Source: Bradyrhizobium sp. AZCC 1719 | Lineage (GTDB): Bacteria > Pseudomonadota > Alphaproteobacteria > Rhizobiales > Xanthobacteraceae | NCBI RefSeq assembly: GCF_036924525.1 | Contig: NZ_JAZHRU010000001.1 | Span: 3,625,001 to 3,689,000 of the forward strand | Direction of reading: 5' to 3' | Length of the DNA stretch: 64,000 nucleotides | Shown: positions 60,408 through 64,000 of the stretch, in pieces | How the letters are laid out: each line of letters starts with the position of its first letter | Numbering within the stretch: position 1 is the stretch's first letter | Position numbers and translations under genes: made by a program | The notes under the pieces: model-generated | What the model was told of the DNA's origin: nothing | What the model saw: the letters and a program-made list of their open reading frames with translations, nothing else | The model's database searches: none

Positions 60408-62024
60408 TTAAGCCGAAAGCCAAAGATCGTGCCAGCTTGTCGATCCCCAGCGCGGGGTATTGGAATGGTTGCGTGCCTTCGCCGTAATCGTGGTGACGAA
60501 AATTTGCTCGATCGGCATCCAGACCGGCAGCTCCGTGTTCACTTCCTTGACGAATTGGGCGTAGAGCGCCTTGCGCCTGGCCGGATCGACTTCGGTTGCG
60601 GCATCGTCGATGGTCTTGTCCACATTCTTGTCTTCCCAGCCCCACTGGTTGGTCCATGGCGCGCCCTTCGGCTGGCCGGAGCGATACCAGACCGTGGTCG
60701 AGACCGCGGGATCGTTGCGGTATTGGTGCCAGCCGGTGGCGAGATCGAAGGCGTGCTCGTCATAGACCTGCTTGAGGAAGCCGCCGCCGTCGTTACGCAC
60801 GATCTCGATGGGGATGCCGATCTCGCCCAGCGACTGCTGGATGAAGGTCGACCACAGCGAGATGTCCTCGCCCCACGGCGCGGGCAACAGCTTTAGCGTG
60901 AAGCGCGTGCCGCCGGTGCCCGGCTTGAAGCCGGCTTCATTCAGCAGCGCGGCGGCCTTGGCCTTGTCGTAAGGGTATTGCGGCGTGTTCGGGCCCGGAT
61001 AGAAATCGGTCGAGGTCGAGGGGATCGGCCCGGTGCCGAGCTTGGCGAAATCGCCGAGAAAGTTTTCGATGAAGAACGGCACGTTGATCGCATGCGCGAT
61101 CGCACGGCGGACGCGGATGTCGGACAGTTCCTTGCGGCGGAAGTTGAACTCCAGCGTATTGGTCCGCGCATTGCCTTCATTGCCCTTGGTGGAGACGATG
61201 AAGCGCTTGTCCTTGGAAAGCCGCGCCAGGTCCGAGAGCGTTAGTCCCGAGAACGGCGAGTAGTGCAGCTCACCGGCCTCCATCTGCGCGGCCGCCGCAG
61301 AGCGGTCGGTGATCACGCGCCAGACGATGCGATCGAGATACGGCGCGTTCGGGCGCCAGTAATTCTCGTTGCGGTCGGCGATGACATATTGCCCGCGCTC
61401 ATATTTGACGAACTTGAACGGCCCGGTGCCGACCGGCGCGAGGTTGGTCGGGTTCTGGCGGATATCGCCGCTCTCATAAAGATGCTTGGCCGAGACGTAG
61501 CCGAGGTCGGGCAGGGCGCGGAGCAGCAGGTTCAGCGGCATCGGCCGCTCGTATTTGAAGATCGCGGTCTGGGCATCAGGCGTTTCCACTGCAGTGAGGA
61601 AGAGCTGCAGCGTCGATCCGTAATTGAGGATCTTCTTCCACATGTTCATGGCGGTGAATTCGACGTCGGCCGAGGTGAACGGCTTGCCGTCGTGCCAGGT
61701 GATGCCCTTGCGCAGCTTGAACGTCACCGTCTTGCCGTCGGGCGAGGCTTCCCAGCTTTCGGCGAGCACGCCGACCGGTTGGCCGTTGGCGTCGAGATCG
61801 ACGAGGTTTTCCTGGATCTTGCCGCCGATAATGTAGACGCCGGTGGAAGCCTGGATGCTCGGATTGAGCTGGCGCTGCTCGGCGCCGTAATGGACGTTGA
61901 ACACGCCGCCCTTGCGCGGCGTCTCCTGCGCAAAGGCCCGCATCGGATTGATCACGTTGGCCGCGATGGCTGCCGACGTCAGCAGCGCGGTGCGGCGATT
62001 GATCTCAAGGCGCGTCAAATCCAT
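60408..62024 (-). CDS. Dipeptide/oligopeptide ABC transporter substrate-binding protein
   Basis: Family 5 binding protein, 538 aa. The N-terminus INRRTALLTSAAIAANVINP then MRAFAQE looks like a Tat-type signal. GGKIQENLVDLDANGQPVGV, LAESWEASPDGKTVTFKLRK and GITWHDGKPFTSADVEF are the standard pattern for this family. First gene of a SBP-DppB-DppC-DppDF operon. Members bind peptides but also opines, sugars, nickel and haem; the facing amine oxidase gene hints at an amino compound. Confidence 0.94.
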   Translation of the reverse strand: MDLTRLEINRRTALLTSAAIAANVINPMRAFAQETPRKGGVFNVHYGAEQRQLNPSIQASTGVYIIGGKIQENLVDLDANGQPVGVLAESWEASPDGKTVTFKLRKGITWHDGKPFTSADVEFTAMNMWKKILNYGSTLQLFLTAVETPDAQTAIFKYERPMPLNLLLRALPDLGYVSAKHLYESGDIRQNPTNLAPVGTGPFKFVKYERGQYVIADRNENYWRPNAPYLDRIVWRVITDRSAAAAQMEAGELHYSPFSGLTLSDLARLSKDKRFIVSTKGNEGNARTNTLEFNFRRKELSDIRVRRAIAHAINVPFFIENFLGDFAKLGTGPIPSTSTDFYPGPNTPQYPYDKAKAAALLNEAGFKPGTGGTRFTLKLLPAPWGEDISLWSTFIQQSLGEIGIPIEIVRNDGGGFLKQVYDEHAFDLATGWHQYRNDPAVSTTVWYRSGQPKGAPWTNQWGWEDKNVDKTIDDAATEVDPARRKALYAQFVKEVNTELPVWMPIEQIFVTTITAKARNHSNTPRWGSTSWHDLWLSA

Positions 62025-62381
62025 GCGAAGTCTCCGAACACGATATTGATGGCAGACCGTTCACGCGTCCGCCTTAAGGCGATGTTACGATGGAAGGCCA
62101 ACGCGAGTCATTTTCAAATCAACGCGCAGGGCGGAAAATCCTTCCAGAAAACAACGTGCTTACTGGCCGATCAGTCTTGCGCATTTTGTCCTGTCGGAAG
62201 GCAAATCACGGCTCGCCTCGATAGAGACAGGGACTGGAAAGCAGCCCGGGATTGTCCGGAAATGGGGCGTCTGGGTTCGTTGAATCCCCCTAAAAATAGG
62301 CTCCGGACGGCTTCCAATGCCAAAAACCCCGGAAAAATTGGACGAATCACTGCAACTCGACTAGCGAGATAGTTGTGCAGA
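62025..62381. other. Intergenic region without a recognisable gene
   Basis: About 360 bases between the divergent binding-protein and HU genes, before the HU leader hairpin. It is AT-richer than coding DNA here and must hold both promoters, but I find no convincing ORF, repeat or -35/-10 pair that I would assign. Confidence 0.6.
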
Positions 62382-62418
62382 ATGTCGGAAACCCTGTTTT
62401 TTAGGCGGTTTCCGACAT
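62382..62418. promoter_or_regulatory. 12-base-pair perfect hairpin in the HU leader
   Basis: ATGTCGGAAACC (62382-62393) and GGTTTCCGACAT (62407-62418) are perfect inverted copies around a 13-base loop containing six consecutive T. It ends 33 bases before the HU start. It could be a leader RNA structure, a terminator of an upstream transcript, or an operator. Confidence 0.7.
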
Positions 62419-62451
62419 ATCGTCGCCTGTGCCAGAATCAATGGAGCAACC

Positions 62452-62751
62452 ATGGCCACCCAAATGTCTAAGTCGCAGCTCATCGAGAAGATCGCGACCA
62501 CCACCGAACTGTCGAAGAAAGAGGTCAAGAACGTGATGGACACGCTCGTTGACGTCGGTCACAAGGAGCTCAAGAAGAACGGGCTGTTCCTCGTTCCTGG
62601 CTTCGCGAAGTTCGTCGTGGTCAAGAAGCCGGCGACCAAGGCTCGGAAGGGCACCAACCCCTTCACGGGCGAGGAAATGATGTTCAAGGCCAAGCCGGCC
62701 CGCAAGATCGTCCGGGCCCGCCCGGTCAAGGCCGCCAAGGACGCGGTTTAA
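62452..62751 (+). CDS. HU family DNA-binding protein
   Basis: Histone-like protein of 99 aa. MSKSQLIEKIATTTELSKKE then VKNVMDTLVDVGHKEL is the helical part and FLVPGFAKFVVVKKPATKAR then KGTNPFTGEEMMFKAKPA the beta-arm, with the R-x-x-x-N-P-F-T-G-E signature at the tip kept (Arg, Lys, Gly, Thr, Asn, Pro). The arm is followed by a basic tail rich in Lys and Arg. Binds DNA non-specifically as a dimer. GGAG upstream. Confidence 0.93.
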   Translation: MATQMSKSQLIEKIATTTELSKKEVKNVMDTLVDVGHKELKKNGLFLVPGFAKFVVVKKPATKARKGTNPFTGEEMMFKAKPARKIVRARPVKAAKDAV

Positions 62752-62760
62752 TCTTGAATC

Positions 62761-62908
62761 TCCCTCGCCCCGCTCTTGCGGGGAGAGGGTTGGGGTGAGG
62801 GGCTGCCTCCGCGACCTCTCTAGTAGAGGTGCTCGCGGAGAGTCCCCCTCACCCGAAATTCAAGCTGCGCTTGAATTTCGACCTCTCCCCGCAGGCGGGG
62901 CGAGGTGA
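62761..62908. repeat. Intergenic palindromic repeat (CTCGCCCCGCTCTTGCGGGG family)
   Basis: TCCCTCGCCCCGCTCTTGCG and CCGCAGGCGGGGCGAGG are the inverted outer arms; GGTTGGGGTGAGGGG pairs with CCCCCTCACCC, and the internal CCTCTCTAGTAGAGG and AAATTCAAGCTGCGCTTGAATTT are smaller hairpins. Same family as 17893-18012. It follows the HU gene directly and may terminate its transcript. Confidence 0.8.
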
Positions 62909-62934
62909 CCTGAGTGTGCTGCACCAAATGCCCC

Positions 62935-63140
62935 TCACACCACCGGCGAGCGCCCACCGTCGACATTGATCGCCATGCCCGGTGATGAGCGATCCCTGAT
63001 CGGAAGCGGAAGCAGGCGAGGTTGGCAAATTCCTCCGCCGTGCCGATGCGCCCCAGCGGCGTGCCCTTCGAGGTCCGCTGCGCGGTGGGGTCACGTGCCG
63101 CTCGCGGCCGATGACGCGCCCGTGAACGCCTGAAATACCA
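62935..63140 (-). pseudogene. Degraded C-terminal remnant of an SDR gene
   Basis: Three short pieces in different frames spell the end of a short-chain dehydrogenase in the right order: GTPLGRIGTAEEFANLACF, then SDQGSLITG, then MAINVDGGRSPVV followed by a stop at 62935. A two-base loss after ACF and an extra C near 62974 separate them. The Rossmann and catalytic parts are missing, so this is a dead fragment. Confidence 0.75.
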
Positions 63141-63286
63141 TCCGTTACCGGAACCGCTTTGGACAAGGATTTTCTCTCTCCTGCGCCGCTGGGAACGGCA
63201 TCGTTGCTATTTTCAAAATCGTCTTGTGAGGCCCGGCGGTCACTCCGACATCAAACGGAACAAACAATGGAGTCCGGGAGACCACC

Positions 63287-64000
63287 ATGGGCCTGCAGCA
63301 AGCAAAACTCGAATCGCTTCCCTTCGTCACTGCCGAGCTGAACTATCTCGCGCCGACGCCGGGAAAGCCCCGCACCTACGCTTTCGATCCGCCGCCGGGC
63401 GAACCCAAATCCACCGCGCTGCCCGAACCGCACAGCGTCCCGATCTTCGACGCGCGCCTGATCGCCGCCAACCTCTCTTTGGACCGCGAAGGTTTTGCGC
63501 TGGTCCGCCATCCCACCATCGTCAGGAATTTCTACGACGACAAGGAAGTGAGGAACGTCTACTACCCCGCCGTGGAAGCCTTCCTGAAGGCGACGCTCAA
63601 GGCCGACCGCGTCTTCATCTTCGACCACACCGTACGCAAGCGCGTGGAGGGCGCCGCCGATATCAGGGGCGCTGGCCCACGCCAGCCGGCCACACGCGTT
63701 CATGTCGACCAGACCGATAAATCAGGCGCCAACCGCGTGCGCGAACATCTGTCGGATGAGGCCGACGAGCTTCTGAAGGGACGCGTGCAGGTCATCAATG
63801 TCTGGCGGCCGATCCGCGGACCTGTGCTGGATGCGCCGCTGGCGATGTGCGACGGCCAGACGGTCGAGGCGAGCGATCTCGTCGCTTCCGACCTGATCTA
63901 TCCGAACCGCAGCGGTGAAACCTATTCGGTAAAATACAATCCGAACCATCGCTGGTACTACATTCCGGAAATGCGGACCGACGAGGCGCTGCTGTTGAAG
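63287..64000 (+). CDS. CmcJ/NvfI family oxidoreductase (cut by window end)
   Basis: Open from ATG 63287 (GGGAG upstream) to the window edge, 238 codons. YDDKEVRNVYYPAVEAFLKA, RVFIFDHTVRKR, TRVHVDQTDKSGANRVREHL then VQVINVWRPIRGPVLDAPLA and KYNPNHRWYYIPEMRTDEAL form the pattern of CmcJ/NvfI-type proteins, which are iron/2-oxoglutarate-type oxygenases; the His-x-Asp of RVHVDQT would be the metal pair. The substrate is unknown. About 40-50 residues appear to be missing at the C-terminus. Confidence 0.85.
   Translation, partial: MGLQQAKLESLPFVTAELNYLAPTPGKPRTYAFDPPPGEPKSTALPEPHSVPIFDARLIAANLSLDREGFALVRHPTIVRNFYDDKEVRNVYYPAVEAFLKATLKADRVFIFDHTVRKRVEGAADIRGAGPRQPATRVHVDQTDKSGANRVREHLSDEADELLKGRVQVINVWRPIRGPVLDAPLAMCDGQTVEASDLVASDLIYPNRSGETYSVKYNPNHRWYYIPEMRTDEALLLK

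Noticed and set aside
1..64000. CRISPR array, prophage, conjugative or integrase-bearing island
   Set aside because: No regular direct-repeat array, no phage structural genes, integrase or transposase motif was seen; the repeats present are single palindromic elements.

Overview
The window is high-GC DNA with dense, short-gapped operons. Hyf-like membrane complexes, LivK-type binding proteins for aromatic compounds, TRAP importers and G+C-rich intergenic palindromes together suggest a Bradyrhizobium-like alphaproteobacterium (Nitrobacteraceae). This rests on gene style and repeats, not on a ribosomal marker. No rRNA, tRNA, CRISPR array or intact insertion sequence was recognised.

Layout. 1-1.6 kb: membrane/accessory genes (DUF3750, a 34-residue membrane ORF, a YihY/BrkB protein). 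1.7-4 kb: a DHDPS-superfamily aldolase facing a CaiB/BaiF CoA-transferase. 4.1-21.1 kb: an aerobic tryptophan-to-anthranilate-to-anthraniloyl-CoA locus. It has tryptophan 2,3-dioxygenase, kynureninase and a probable formylkynurenine formamidase, an aryl-CoA ligase, the two-domain 2-aminobenzoyl-CoA monooxygenase/reductase, an enoyl-CoA hydratase-fold protein and an SDR. It also has two flavin monooxygenases, two related cupins, a Rid protein, a LivK-type binding protein without permeases, and MarR and AraC regulators. Related AT-rich palindromes built around GCTTRAA lie in six intergenic regions of this locus only as far as I could see; I infer a regulon, probably of the MarR protein.

21.1-29 kb: hexuronate catabolism. 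A frameshifted fructuronate reductase/mannitol dehydrogenase-family gene, a FadR-type GntR regulator with a UxuR-like palindrome, a DctPQM TRAP importer, an L-idonate 5-dehydrogenase-like enzyme and mannonate dehydratase. 29-30.4 kb: small hypotheticals and a spermidine-synthase-like methyltransferase-fold protein. 30.5-38.4 kb: a six-gene hyfBCEFGI-like operon flanked by two paralogous XRE regulators. Its large subunit lacks three of the four cysteines that bind nickel in [NiFe]-hydrogenases, so it looks like an energy-converting-hydrogenase-related (Ehr) complex rather than a hydrogenase.

38.6-46.3 kb: DUF2889, quinone reductase, LLM flavin oxidoreductase and GntR genes, divergent from a sugar-type ABC importer (no ATPase gene) coupled to a shikimate-dehydrogenase-like gene. 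46.4-54.5 kb: an MscS channel; a ureide set (DUF3830, PuuE-type allantoinase, allantoate amidohydrolase-like M20 enzyme); a frameshifted glycosidase-like gene; an isochorismatase-family amidohydrolase coupled to an NCS2-type permease. 54.6-62 kb: a VOC protein, an amine/amino-acid oxidase and an oligopeptide-type ABC importer operon. 62.4-64 kb: an HU protein with a conspicuous leader hairpin, a degraded SDR remnant, and the start of a CmcJ/NvfI-family gene cut by the window end.

Nine G+C-rich palindromic repeat elements of several families sit between genes. Some have near-mirror copies elsewhere in the window.
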